Of a DNA stretch of 64,000 nucleotides, positions 53,996 to 63,077 are shown piece by piece. The DNA is from Leucobacter luti (GTDB lineage: Bacteria > Actinomycetota > Actinomycetes > Actinomycetales > Microbacteriaceae), in NCBI RefSeq assembly GCF_004217175.1, contig NZ_SHKI01000004.1, forward strand, positions 539,920-603,919. The letters are read 5' to 3'. The first letter of the stretch is position 1. The number at the start of each line of letters is the position of its first letter. Below the pieces are notes generated by a model, which saw only the letters and a list, made by a program, of their open reading frames with translations, was not told the origin of the DNA and did not search any database. The position numbers and the translations under genes are program-made.

Positions 53996-54018
53996 GGGGT
54001 CTCCTAGTAGTAGACCCC
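53996..54018 (-). promoter_or_regulatory. Hairpin over the excisionase ribosome site
   Basis: GGGGTCT-N9-AGACCCC; on the reverse strand the AGGAG ribosome site lies partly in its 3' arm, so folding would hide it. Confidence 0.55.
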
Positions 54019-54319
54019 GTCCCGCTAGGACGAGATCGCTACCAGGCCTATCGGCGCCCAGCCCGACAACCATTGTCTGCGGCGATCTTATGCAGCCGGC
54101 TCCGTGGCACCGACCGGGCGGCATCGCTGCCGCCGGCACGCTCTCTCCCGCGCGTGCCCTGAATCGTCATCCGGCTTGGGAGGGAGCTCCGGCCGATTCA
54201 CCCGGCTTGCGCCCGGCTCATCATCTTGACTTGTTCATGAGCCTAGTCGCCCTTTTGCATCATGTCAAATCGCAGCGCTTGCTGCCCAGATTTCGAATAT
54301 GCTTTTAGCGCTCAACAAT
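54019..54319. other. Gene-free stretch before attR
   Basis: No gene seen. It contains the leftward promoter at 54240-54268 and the attR arm; the rest shows no clear structure. Confidence 0.6.
54240..54268 (-). promoter_or_regulatory. Promoter of the excisionase-helicase operon
   Basis: On the reverse strand: TTGACA (54268-54263), exactly 17 bases, TAGGCT (54245-54240). It is the best sigma-70-type promoter in the element and reads into the excisionase gene. Confidence 0.7.
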
Positions 54320-54323
54320 GGCC
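54292..54323. other. attR: recombined end of the integrated element
   Basis: Arm TTCGAATATGC (54292-54302), 17 bases, then core GGCC (54320-54323). Arm spacing equals that at attL (17 bases), so the joined ends form a symmetric attP. Confidence 0.85.
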
Positions 54324-54502
54324 AGGATGACAATCGCGTATTCGGCGGTCACTGCGCCGCGCTCCTCTCGGCCGAGCCTGCGCGCCAGCGCGCGTGCACG
54401 GGTGCGGGTGGCGAGCGCCCAGCGCGCGCGGCGCGTCACTTGAGCCGCCACGGGCGGCTGCGCGGCGCGCTCTGAAACGTGTGCGGTGTGTGGTGAGTTC
54501 AC
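54320..54502 (-). pseudogene. DUF4244 Flp-pilin gene, 5' fragment
   Basis: 61 codons from GTG 54502. A basic N-terminus (RARALARRLGREERGAVTAEY) leads into AIVILA, then the host sequence stops. In the present state the frame adds IVER from element DNA and ends with TAA at 54305. The Glu of TAEY is the pilin processing landmark. The prepilin has lost its membrane helix and cannot form fibres. Confidence 0.92.
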
Positions 54503-54676
54503 GGGAGTCCCTTCGTGTGTGCACGGCCCGGCGGGCGCCGGTGCCTCTATGCTGCGCGGTGCCGCGCGGTGGCGGGGGCGGCGAGTGAGGCTGTGGAAAA
54601 GTCGGCGTGATGTGGCCGGGCTGCGGGGTGTGGAGAACGTGTCGCGGGGCGGGAGCGCCCCGAGCTCCGCCCCGGG

Positions 54677-55639
54677 CTACAGCCCGCCGAGCATCGCGAT
54701 GACCACGGGAGCGACACCGATGGCGATGAACGCGGGCAGCACGCACACCCCCAGCGGAACCAGCACGCGCACCCCGAGCCGCTCGGCGGCCTGTTCGAGG
54801 AGGAGCGGCCGGAGCGCCACACCGGTCGCCGCCGCTGCGCGGACCGTCGTGGCGAGCACTCCTCCGGCAATGAAACTGTCGAAGCGCACCCACTCGGCAC
54901 CGTACGCGTCCACCGCGTCGGCGACACGCAGCGTCGCCAGGGCTGGGGCTGCGCCGCCGCCGAGCGCAATCCACAGCAGCTCACACTCGTCCCCGTCGAC
55001 GCGATCTGCGTGCTCCACGCGCTGCCGCAGCGCACGGGCCCAGGCCACGCCCGCGAGCAGCAGTGCGGTCCCCACACCGAACAGGGCAGCACCCGCACCG
55101 CTAAGCAGCACGGGCAGCGGGTTGAACCCCAGGAGGGCCCCCAGACCGAACGTGAGAAGCGGGAGCGCAGAGACCAGGCGCACGGTGGCGCGGGGCCCCG
55201 ACAGCAGCACGTCGCGCCGCTCCCCCAACCGCTCAAGCTCCCGGAGCGCGCCGCCGATGCGGTCGAGCGCGGGCGCGAGCGGGGCGCCGCTCTCCGCGGC
55301 CAGGTGCCACGCCACCGCGAGCACGCGCCAGGGCGGGGCGTCCTCGGCAGCAATCGCGACCGGTGGCGGCTCTCCCGCGGCGACGCGGGCCGCGATGCGC
55401 GACCCGGCGGTGTGCGCGGGCTCTGACTCGAGTGCGGTGAACACGCGCGCCGCGGGCACGCCCCCGCGCAGCAGCGCCGCGCACCGGGCCGCGAGCTGAG
55501 CGGGAGCGGCGGGGTCGGGCGGCTCGCGCGGCCCCGCGCCTGGAAACAGCCGGAGCAGGGCGTCGCGGCCCCGCGCCCACCCCGCACGCTCGCGGATCGA
55601 GGCGCGCGCCCGGCGCGGGGTGCGCTCGCTCGGCATCAC
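54677..55639 (-). CDS. TadB/TadC-type pilus assembly membrane protein
   Basis: The 320-residue protein of the T2SS-F family has a helical cytoplasmic first half (QLAARCAALLRGGVPAARVF, then ESGAPLAPALDRIGGALRELE). It has membrane helices near 155-200 and at the end (LVPLGVCVLPAFIAIGVAPVVIAMLGGL). It appears to be one protein in place of separate TadB and TadC. The start overlaps the tadA stop (GTGA, then ATG). The spacer 54503-54676 before the pilin holds no gene. Confidence 0.85.
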   Translation of the reverse strand: MMPSERTPRRARASIRERAGWARGRDALLRLFPGAGPREPPDPAAPAQLAARCAALLRGGVPAARVFTALESEPAHTAGSRIAARVAAGEPPPVAIAAEDAPPWRVLAVAWHLAAESGAPLAPALDRIGGALRELERLGERRDVLLSGPRATVRLVSALPLLTFGLGALLGFNPLPVLLSGAGAALFGVGTALLLAGVAWARALRQRVEHADRVDGDECELLWIALGGGAAPALATLRVADAVDAYGAEWVRFDSFIAGGVLATTVRAAAATGVALRPLLLEQAAERLGVRVLVPLGVCVLPAFIAIGVAPVVIAMLGGL

Positions 55640-56835
55640 CAGCTCCGCGACTCAATCTCGAGTGCACCGCGCGCACCGACTCGAAGCCGGCCGACCCCTG
55701 AGATGCGCGGGCGACCCGCCTCGCGGGAGAGGTGCACCACGAGGTCGAGCGCCGAGACCGCCTGCCGGGCAAGCTCCGCGTGGCCGAGCCCGGCGACGGC
55801 CCCGAGCGCTTCGAGCCGCGCGGGCACCTCGGAGATCCGGCTCGCGTGGAGCGTGCTCACGCCGCCGTCGTGCCCCGTGTTGAACGCGGCGAGGAGCGTC
55901 GAGATCTCTGCGCCGCGGCACTCGCCCAGCGCGATCCGGTCCGGGCGCATGCGGAGCGCCTCGCGCAGGAGGTCGTCGAGCGTGACGCGGCCGACGCCCT
56001 CGGTGCTCGCCTGCCGGGCCTCGAGGGCAACAGCGTGCGGATGCTGCAATCGGAGCTCCGCGAGATCCTCGATCGTGACGATGCGTTCAGCGCCGTCCGC
56101 GAGGTCGAGGAGGGCCGCGAGCAGCGTGGTCTTGCCGGTGCCCGTGCCGCCCGTGATCAGCAGGTTGCGGCGGGCCGCCACGGCCGAGCGGAGCAACTCC
56201 GCGGTGCGCGGCGCGCAGATCCCGCCGGCCACGAGTGCCGGGAAATCGAGGGGTTCGAGACGCGGCACCCTGATCGACACGGCCGCCCCCGCGACCGCGA
56301 CGGGCGGGAGCACCGCGTGGACCCGGATGCTGTCGCCGAGGCGCACGTCGCCGCACGGGTGCAGTTCGTCGAGGTGCCGCCCACCTGCCCCGATGAGTGC
56401 GGTGGCGAGACGCTGCACGGCCGCCGGGTCGGCGGTCCACTCGGGCACCGCCTCGAGCGTTCCGCCGCGGTCGAGCCAGAGCCCCCCGCGGCCACCGCGC
56501 ACCTGCACGAGGAGGTCGCGGAGCTCGGGCAGGTCGAGGAGCGGCAGGAGGCCGCCGAGCGCGCGGCGGGCGGCGAGCGGGAGGTGAGCCGTCCGTGTTG
56601 GCGGCTGGGCTGCGGGGCCCCACTCCGCGAAGAGGTCGGCGGGCGGGGGCGGGGGTGCCTCGGGCGCCCGTGCCGCCGGGGCGCGGCCGCGGCGCCACAG
56701 CTCGCGCCGCGCGGACACGCGCCGGCGCGAGCCGCGGAGCTCGTGCGCTGGGGTGCCGCGCCGCGCCGCGCCGCGGCTCCGAACTTCGGTGGCGGTGTGG
56801 TGCGGGACGGCGGCTGGCGCGGCTGAAAAGGTCAT
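55636..56835 (-). CDS. tadA: TadA-type secretion ATPase
   Basis: The 399-residue protein starts at ATG 56835. The first 100 residues are Arg/Pro-rich. The VirB11/GspE-type ATPase follows: Walker A ITGGTGTGKTTLL near 225, Asp box VTIEDLAEL near 255, Walker B-like MRPDRIALGECRG near 303, and a His box GHDGGVSTLHAS near 325. It powers Tad/Flp pilus assembly. The operon promoter and the CpaE-like gene are not obvious. Confidence 0.92.
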   Translation of the reverse strand: MTFSAAPAAVPHHTATEVRSRGAARRGTPAHELRGSRRRVSARRELWRRGRAPAARAPEAPPPPPADLFAEWGPAAQPPTRTAHLPLAARRALGGLLPLLDLPELRDLLVQVRGGRGGLWLDRGGTLEAVPEWTADPAAVQRLATALIGAGGRHLDELHPCGDVRLGDSIRVHAVLPPVAVAGAAVSIRVPRLEPLDFPALVAGGICAPRTAELLRSAVAARRNLLITGGTGTGKTTLLAALLDLADGAERIVTIEDLAELRLQHPHAVALEARQASTEGVGRVTLDDLLREALRMRPDRIALGECRGAEISTLLAAFNTGHDGGVSTLHASRISEVPARLEALGAVAGLGHAELARQAVSALDLVVHLSREAGRPRISGVGRLRVGARGALEIESRSW

Positions 56836-56923
56836 GTGCGCAATTCCACCGCGGCGCTCGCGCGCTCCGGCCGGCGAACGCGCCACTGTGGATAGTTCGG
56901 TGTTTTTCTCCGCCTGTGAAACA

Positions 56924-56953
56924 TTGTGAGCGGACCCCTGCGGACGGTATACC
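56924..56953 (+). promoter_or_regulatory. acs promoter
   Basis: TTGTGA (56924-56929), 18-base spacer, TATACC (56948-56953), in the spacer between divergent tadA and acs. Confidence 0.55.
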
Positions 56954-57028
56954 CTGGTGATGAAACGACGCTTTCGGCGCGCGAGCGCGCGGGAAGCACC
57001 CCACTCGAGACCACGGATAAGGGCGTCC

Positions 57029-59011
57029 ATGACTGACCAGCTCGGAACCATCGAAAGCCACCCCCTGCAGCACGCGGACGGCACCGAAAGCTATCCCCCG
57101 AGTGCGGCATTTCGTGAACAGGCGAATCTGAACGACCCCTCGGTGTACTGGCGCGCCGCTGAAGACCCGGAGGGGTACTGGGCCGATCAGGCACAGAACC
57201 TGGCCTGGACGAAGCCGTTCACCGAGATCCTCGACTGGACCAACCCGCCGTTCGCGAAGTGGTTCGCAGACGGCGAGCTGAACGTCGCGGAGAACTGCCT
57301 CGACCGGCACGTCGCGGCGGGCCTCGGCGACCGCGTGGCGATCCACTTCGAGGGCGAGCCCGGCGACACGCGCACCATCACCTACGCGGAGCTCACCCAT
57401 GAGGTAAAGCGCGCCGCGAACATGCTCACGAGCCTCGGCGTCGCCCAGGGCGACCGCGTGGCCATCTACATGCCGATGATCCCCGAGACCGTCATCGCGA
57501 TGCTCGCCGTCGCCCGGCTCGGCGCGGCGCACTCGGTGGTCTTCGGCGGGTTCAGCGCCGAGAGCCTGCGCGCCCGCATCGACGACGCTGGCGCGGAGCT
57601 CGTGATCACCGCTGACGGCGGCTACCGCAAGGGCCGGGTCTCCGCGCTGAAGCCGACGGTCGACGACGCGCTCGCCCTGCACGGTGGCGGCAGCACCGTC
57701 GAAAAGGTGCTCGTGGTGCAGCGCGGCGAGAACGAGATCACCATGACGCCCGGCCGCGATCTGTGGTGGCACGACGAGATCACCGCGTACGACGGGGAGC
57801 ACACCCCGCAGGGCTTCCCCGCAGAGAACCCCCTGTTCATCCTCTACACCTCGGGCACAACCGGGAACCCGAAGGGGATCCTACACACCTCGGGCGGCTA
57901 TCTCACGCAGGTGAGCACCACGCACCGCAACGTCTTCGACCTCAAGCCCGAGACCGACGTGTACTGGTGCACCGCCGACATCGGGTGGATCACCGGGCAC
58001 AGCTACGTGGTCTACGGCCCGCTCGCCAACGGCGCGACGCAGGTGATCTACGAGGGCACCCCCGAGACCCCCGACTGGGGCCGCTGGTGGAGCATCATTC
58101 AGAAGTACGGCGTCTCGATCTTCTACACGGCGCCGACCGCGATCCGCGCCTGCATGAAGATGGGCCGCCAGATCCCCGAGCAGTACGACCTCTCGAGCGT
58201 GCGGCTCCTCGGCTCGGTTGGCGAACCGATCAACCCCGAGGCGTGGCGCTGGTACCGCGAGGTCATCGGTGCGGGCGCGGCCCCCATCGTTGATACCTGG
58301 TGGCAGACCGAGACCGGCGCGCTCATGATCTCACCGCTTCCGGGGCTCACGAGCCTCAAGCCCGGCAGCGCGCAGGCTGCGCTCCCCGGCATCGACGTCA
58401 ATGTGGTCAACGAGCAGGGTGAGCGCGTCAACCCGGGCCAGGGCGGCCTGCTCACGATCCGGCGCCCGTGGCCGTCGATGGTGCGCACGATCTGGGGTGA
58501 CGATCAGCGGTTCATCGACACCTACTGGTCCAAGTTTGGTGACCAGTACTTCGCGGGCGACGGCGCGCGCGTCGACGAGGACGGCGACATCTGGCTGCTC
58601 GGTCGCGTCGACGACGTGATGAACGTGTCGGGGCACCGGCTCTCGACCGCGGAGATCGAGTCCGCGCTCGTGGAACACCACGCGGTCGCGGAGTCCGCGG
58701 TGGTGGGCGCCGACGACGAGACCACCGGTCAGGCGGTGGTCGCGTTCGTGATCCTGAAGTCGCAGCAGACGATCCTCACGCCCGAGGATGCGGAGGCTGC
58801 CCTGAAGAAGCACGTCGCCGGCCAGATCGGTGCAATCGCCCGCCCCCGCAGCATCTACGTCGTCAACGAGCTGCCGAAGACCCGCTCTGGGAAGATCATG
58901 CGGCGCCTGCTGAAGGACCTGGCCGAAGGCCGCGAGGTCGGCGACACGACGACCCTCGCCGACACCATGGTCATGTCGACCATCCAGGCGAAGGTCGCCG
59001 GCGGCAAGTAG
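57029..59011 (+). CDS. acs: Acetyl-CoA synthetase
   Basis: The 660-residue AMP-forming enzyme activates acetate. The start is ATG 57029; the longer frame covers the promoter. Motifs: LYTSGTTGNPKG near 272, TWWQTETG near 415, and the C-terminal LPKTRSGKIMRR near 614 with the acetylation-controlled Lys. It sits near the Tad cluster as in other actinobacteria. A long perfect hairpin follows 4 bases after the stop. Confidence 0.96.
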   Translation: MTDQLGTIESHPLQHADGTESYPPSAAFREQANLNDPSVYWRAAEDPEGYWADQAQNLAWTKPFTEILDWTNPPFAKWFADGELNVAENCLDRHVAAGLGDRVAIHFEGEPGDTRTITYAELTHEVKRAANMLTSLGVAQGDRVAIYMPMIPETVIAMLAVARLGAAHSVVFGGFSAESLRARIDDAGAELVITADGGYRKGRVSALKPTVDDALALHGGGSTVEKVLVVQRGENEITMTPGRDLWWHDEITAYDGEHTPQGFPAENPLFILYTSGTTGNPKGILHTSGGYLTQVSTTHRNVFDLKPETDVYWCTADIGWITGHSYVVYGPLANGATQVIYEGTPETPDWGRWWSIIQKYGVSIFYTAPTAIRACMKMGRQIPEQYDLSSVRLLGSVGEPINPEAWRWYREVIGAGAAPIVDTWWQTETGALMISPLPGLTSLKPGSAQAALPGIDVNVVNEQGERVNPGQGGLLTIRRPWPSMVRTIWGDDQRFIDTYWSKFGDQYFAGDGARVDEDGDIWLLGRVDDVMNVSGHRLSTAEIESALVEHHAVAESAVVGADDETTGQAVVAFVILKSQQTILTPEDAEAALKKHVAGQIGAIARPRSIYVVNELPKTRSGKIMRRLLKDLAEGREVGDTTTLADTMVMSTIQAKVAGGK

Positions 59012-59015
59012 CCGC

Positions 59016-59070
59016 AGCACACAGCACAGGCCCGGCATCCGCACTGGATGCCGGGCCTGTGCTGTGTGCT
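59016..59070 (+). terminator. acs terminator with 25-bp perfect stem
   Basis: Stem starts AGCACACAGCACAGG, loop GCACT, fully complementary arms. The inner 16 bp of stem plus loop recur at 62512-62572. Confidence 0.88.
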
Positions 59071-59239
59071 GCGCGCGGGACGCAGCCAACGACCACAGCG
59101 GTGAGGGACCTCGGAGCCCGCACCGCCGTGGTCGTTTCATGTCGTCTCGCCACAATGAGATATCTCAGCTTACTCATTGACACCCCACAGGCACTCCGAA
59201 AGACTGATGTGTCAGGATTCTCTACATTTTGGGGGCGCA

Positions 59240-62200
59240 GTGCAGCACCGGATCACCACGCATCGGCACACATCTTCCCGACTCATTGCAGGCATCGTCG
59301 CTGCCCTCACCCTCATCAGCTTTGCGGCGGTGACCCCGGTAGTTGCCGCCCCCGCCTCAGCGGCCCCGATCGCCATCGCCGCGGCCGTTGCCCCGACCGG
59401 GCCGATCTCGGTGCCCGCGTGCGCCGGCACCACGTCGACGTCGTATGGCGCCCCGAACACGCCCTCGGGTTTCACCTTCGCGGAGTCGAGCACCGGCGCT
59501 CAAGCGTTGCGTGCAGGCAAGACCGTGATGCTCTACGGGAACGAGGGCAGCGTGTACGTTGACGGCGCGGGCAACAACATCAGTGATGGTCAGGGCGGTT
59601 TGCCCTACTGCGGGGCCCGCGTGCTCGACAGCGGTGAACTCGAGGTTGATTGGCGGTTCTGCACTGACCAGGGCAAACGGGGATGCGCTGATCTGCCGCC
59701 AAGCTCAGAATGGACGGGCACACCCGATAATCCGCTCACTGCGGAGCAGAAGCTCCAGATCTCAAACGTCTTGATCGACGCCACGTTCGACACAAAGCGA
59801 GACCGCGCGATCACCCAGCTCCAGGTCTGGTGCGTCTCCGACAACTGGGCTGAGGGGTCGGTGAACACCGACGCGAAGAAATACTTCAACTACAACAATT
59901 TTCAGGGCGCCGAGACAGGAAATGATCTTGAAACCCGCAAGCTCTCAGACGCCGAGGCACGGTGCGCGTATCTGCCCGACCTCGCGCACACCCCGACGCT
60001 GACGCTGACCGGGCCCAGCGCCACGATCGCGGCTGGCGCCCCGGCACAGTTCACCCTCACCACGAACGTCACCTCGCCCATCACGCTCGCCAGCACGGGA
60101 GCGGCATCGCTGCAGCTGTGCCCGGTCGACCAGGACCGCGTCACCTTCGACGGCACGATGCTGCAGCTCAGCGAGCCTGGCGCTGCGACGCTGTGCGCGT
60201 ATTCGACGACGAGCGCCGCGGTTTCCGTGACTGCGGACACCGGCGATCTTCCCCAGGCGGCCGGACTGAATCTGCTCTGGAACGGAAACACCGGCTGCCA
60301 GGTCTTCGCCGACTACTTCGAGGGCGCACGGGTACGCCTGGCCCAGACCGCGAACGCCAATTTCATCGGCTCGGGTACGTTCACTGTCACCAAGGCTTTT
60401 GACGGGGTCTCCCCCACGGCGGGGGACCTTGACGATGTGACCATCGAACTGTCGTATTCGGTCACCGGGGGGCCCGCCCTTCCCCCGGGCACACCGAACA
60501 GCGGCCGCCTCGTACTCAACCACGCCAACGGCTTCGCTGCCACGGGACCGAGCTACCCGGATGGCACCACGGTGTCGATCGCGGAGACCGCGATCACCGG
60601 GCTCCCCGCGTCCTTGGAGCAGCAGAGCGCCAGCTGGACCGTCGACGGCGCGGCGACGCCCGGAGATACCGTCGAGATCACGATCGGTGACGGCAGCACG
60701 GTCGCCGTCGCGTTGACCGACACCCTCTCCGAGCTTCTGGGCACCTTCGAGGTGCGCAAGAGCTTCGCCTTCACCGATGGTTCAACGACGCCCCCGGCAG
60801 GCACCGAGGTGGAGGTTCGCTGGTGGCTGCAGGGCGCCGCCGAGAGCACCGCCGAGACCATCACGTTGAACGCGGCGCACGGCTTCATCTCGCTCCCGGG
60901 AACCGACACCGGCAATCCGACGCTGTTTCCGCTCGGAACGACGATCTTGCTCGAAGAGGTGCCGCAGACGATTCCCGGCGTCTCGAACGTGATCGACTGG
61001 GGCGGCAATACCGATCCGAGTTATACCGGTCCCGGCAATCGCGGCATGGTCACCATCGCGGAGGAATGGAATCCCGCGTCGCACACGCCCGGCGGCGATA
61101 CGTCTGCCGCCGAGGTTCAGCTCACCAACGGCATCGACATCGACAACGGTTCGCTGACCGTCCGCAAGCTGGTCCAGGATGACGGCGGCGGCACACAGCC
61201 AGGGATGGGCAGCGGCCCATTCGATGACGTTGAGATCCTGGTCACGGCCAGCTGGGTGCACGTCCAACTGAACGTGACCGGAAGCAACGTCTTGTTGCTG
61301 AACGCCAGCAACAACTGGACCGCGGGACTCGGCACTGACCTGCCGGTGGGAACGGAGGTGACGCTTCAAGAGACTGAGATCAGAAGCACAGGCCCCAGCA
61401 TCGAGTGGGTGGGTGATCCGTCGTGGTCGTGTGAGAACTGCACCCCTCCGTTCGTGAACGTACCGGCAGAGACACAGAGCGTCAGCATCACCGCCGCGGC
61501 TGCGGGAGAGGCGATCCCTGATCTGGCTCTCGTGATGACGAACGGGTACCGGATCATGACCGGATCGTTCGCGGTCGAGAAGATCGTGGCCGGCGACATC
61601 GACCGCGACGATGACCGTCTGGCTGGCGTGGAATTCGTCGCAGCGTGGGCATCGAGCGATCCGTCACAGCCGGGCGGTGAGCTGGTCCTGAGTGCGCCCG
61701 ATTGGGCCGCGGTTCCGGTCAACGATGCTGGCGATCCAGTCAATTTTCCGCTCGGCACCGAGATCACGCTGAGTGAGATTACCCTGCCGGCTATCCCCGG
61801 CGTGGTGTGGGGCGATGACGTGATGTGGAGCATCGGCGACCAGGGTCTTGATGCCTCGCTGACCATCGTCGATGAGGGCGCGGCACCGTCAGCGGCCGTC
61901 ACGCTGACCAACTTCGCCGAACTGCACGAGGGCAGCTTCTCCATCGCGAAGTACGTGCACAGTATTGCGCCCACCGACACCACCGACGCACGCTTTGAGG
62001 TGAGTTACCGCTCTCCGGGAGATACCCCCGCTTACGCAGGAACGCTCACCGTCACGAACGACGATGAGGTGTTCTCGGACGCGTTCCCGGCCGGAACTGA
62101 GCTGTTGCTCGAGGAAATCCTGCCCGAGTCGCTGCCCGGCACTGCCGGATGGCAGGCACCTCAGTTCGTCGACGGGGAGGGTACGGTGCTCGAAGCGCCG

Positions 62201-62488
62201 GTGCTGATCACCATCGGCGACGGTACCGATGTGCGGGTCGAGCTCATCAACACCACCGTTGAGCCCGATGACCCCCGCCCCACACCGCCGGATCCGAACG
62301 ACCCGTCGCCGCAGGACCCGATTACACCGTCGCCGCTGGATCCGAGCGACCCTTCGCCGCAGGACCCGAGCCAGGGTCTGCCCGTCACGGGCGCTGAGGC
62401 TGGCGTGCTCGCGGCCTGGGGCGCCGCAGCGCTCCTGCTGATTCTCGGCGGCGCGGCTGCGGTGATTGCCTCGAGGCGACGCAGCTAG
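59240..62488 (+). CDS. LPxTG-anchored surface protein with DUF5979-like repeats
   Basis: The 1,082-residue protein is taken from GTG 59240 after GGGGG; in-frame ATGs at 59177 and 59210 are possible. A signal peptide ends about residue 42 (AAPASAA). A globular domain follows, then five or six repeated beta domains, each opening like GSFTVTKAF, GTFEVRKSF, GSLTVRKLV, GSFAVEKIV, GSFSIAKYV. Next come a Pro/Asp/Ser-rich spacer and the sortase signal LPVTG near 1046 with hydrophobic helix and RRRS. It is covalently wall-linked and probably an adhesin or pilus-like subunit; no sortase is nearby. Confidence 0.88.
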   Translation: MQHRITTHRHTSSRLIAGIVAALTLISFAAVTPVVAAPASAAPIAIAAAVAPTGPISVPACAGTTSTSYGAPNTPSGFTFAESSTGAQALRAGKTVMLYGNEGSVYVDGAGNNISDGQGGLPYCGARVLDSGELEVDWRFCTDQGKRGCADLPPSSEWTGTPDNPLTAEQKLQISNVLIDATFDTKRDRAITQLQVWCVSDNWAEGSVNTDAKKYFNYNNFQGAETGNDLETRKLSDAEARCAYLPDLAHTPTLTLTGPSATIAAGAPAQFTLTTNVTSPITLASTGAASLQLCPVDQDRVTFDGTMLQLSEPGAATLCAYSTTSAAVSVTADTGDLPQAAGLNLLWNGNTGCQVFADYFEGARVRLAQTANANFIGSGTFTVTKAFDGVSPTAGDLDDVTIELSYSVTGGPALPPGTPNSGRLVLNHANGFAATGPSYPDGTTVSIAETAITGLPASLEQQSASWTVDGAATPGDTVEITIGDGSTVAVALTDTLSELLGTFEVRKSFAFTDGSTTPPAGTEVEVRWWLQGAAESTAETITLNAAHGFISLPGTDTGNPTLFPLGTTILLEEVPQTIPGVSNVIDWGGNTDPSYTGPGNRGMVTIAEEWNPASHTPGGDTSAAEVQLTNGIDIDNGSLTVRKLVQDDGGGTQPGMGSGPFDDVEILVTASWVHVQLNVTGSNVLLLNASNNWTAGLGTDLPVGTEVTLQETEIRSTGPSIEWVGDPSWSCENCTPPFVNVPAETQSVSITAAAAGEAIPDLALVMTNGYRIMTGSFAVEKIVAGDIDRDDDRLAGVEFVAAWASSDPSQPGGELVLSAPDWAAVPVNDAGDPVNFPLGTEITLSEITLPAIPGVVWGDDVMWSIGDQGLDASLTIVDEGAAPSAAVTLTNFAELHEGSFSIAKYVHSIAPTDTTDARFEVSYRSPGDTPAYAGTLTVTNDDEVFSDAFPAGTELLLEEILPESLPGTAGWQAPQFVDGEGTVLEAPVLITIGDGTDVRVELINTTVEPDDPRPTPPDPNDPSPQDPITPSPLDPSDPSPQDPSQGLPVTGAEAGVLAAWGAAALLLILGGAAAVIASRRRS

Positions 62489-62511
62489 TCCGGCGCGGCG
62501 CTCCGCCGCGG

Positions 62512-62572
62512 CCCGCGCAACGCCACAGGCCCGGCATCCGCACTGGATGCCGGGCCTGTGGCGTTGCGCGGG
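62512..62572. terminator. Bidirectional terminator with 28-bp perfect stem
   Basis: Stem starts CCCGCGCAACGCCACAGG, loop GCACT. The inner core equals that of the acs terminator; the outer arms differ but still pair. It can stop both the surface protein gene and the convergent ridA. Confidence 0.88.
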
Positions 62573-62596
62573 CGCAGCGAGTGCTGCGCGTCGCCG

Positions 62597-63073
62597 CTAG
62601 TCCTCGATCTTGAAGACGAACTCGATCTCGACGGGCGCGTCAAGCGGGAGCACCGCGACGCCGACGGCCGAGCGCACATGGATGCCCAGATCGCCGAAGA
62701 CACGGCCCAGGAACACCGAGGCGCCGTTTGCGACCCCCGGCTGCCCGGTGAACGAGGGGTCCGAGGCGACGAACGCGGTCACCTTGACCACCTGCGTGAT
62801 CCGGTCGAGCGACCCGATCACACCGCGCACCGCCGCGAGCGCGTTCAGTGCGCACAGCTGAGCGAGCTCCTCCGCCTGCTCGGGCGACACGAGGTCCGCA
62901 CCCACCCCGACCTTGCCCGTTGCGGGAAGCGCCCCGTCGACGAACGGCAGCTGACCCGCCGTGTAGACGTAGTTCCCGTCGCGCAGCGCGGGCACGTAGG
63001 CGGCGACCGCCGCGGCGACCTCCGGGATCTCGAATCCGAGTTCGCGCAGGCGATCCTCAATCACTGATGACAT
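62597..63073 (-). CDS. RidA/YjgF-family protein
   Basis: A 158-residue member of the RidA superfamily (Rv3678c-like): YVYTAGQLPFVDG near 38, then ELAQLCALNALAAV and VEIEFVFKIED at the end. The canonical C-terminal Arg of imine deaminases is in the HVRSAVGVAVLP segment near 133. It probably hydrolyses reactive enamines or imines. It follows the DUF4177-like gene by 4 bases. Confidence 0.92.
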   Translation of the reverse strand: MSSVIEDRLRELGFEIPEVAAAVAAYVPALRDGNYVYTAGQLPFVDGALPATGKVGVGADLVSPEQAEELAQLCALNALAAVRGVIGSLDRITQVVKVTAFVASDPSFTGQPGVANGASVFLGRVFGDLGIHVRSAVGVAVLPLDAPVEIEFVFKIED

Positions 63074-63077
63074 GCGG

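Larger units (their letters stand above)
24296..54323. mobile_element. 30.0-kb serine-integrase integrative mobilizable element
   Basis: The element is bounded by attL and attR with a 4-bp GGCC core and splits a DUF4244 pilin gene. It carries a large serine integrase at one end and an excisionase-like protein plus an SF3 helicase at the other. It also has a small resolvase, a MobC and a relaxase. I found no VirD4/TraG coupling protein, FtsK-type translocase or T4SS genes, so transfer probably needs a helper. Cargo includes antirestriction, two restriction enzymes, an uncharacterised two-gene module and envelope proteins. Three repeat fields look like replication or partition sites. Confidence 0.9.

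Noticed and set aside
24309..54322. Seven-base direct repeat CAATGGC at both ends (24309-24315 and 54316-54322) as the att core
   Set aside because: Joining at this repeat leaves the pilin out of frame and the attP arms asymmetric. The GGCC core gives an in-frame pilin and equal 17-base arm distances.
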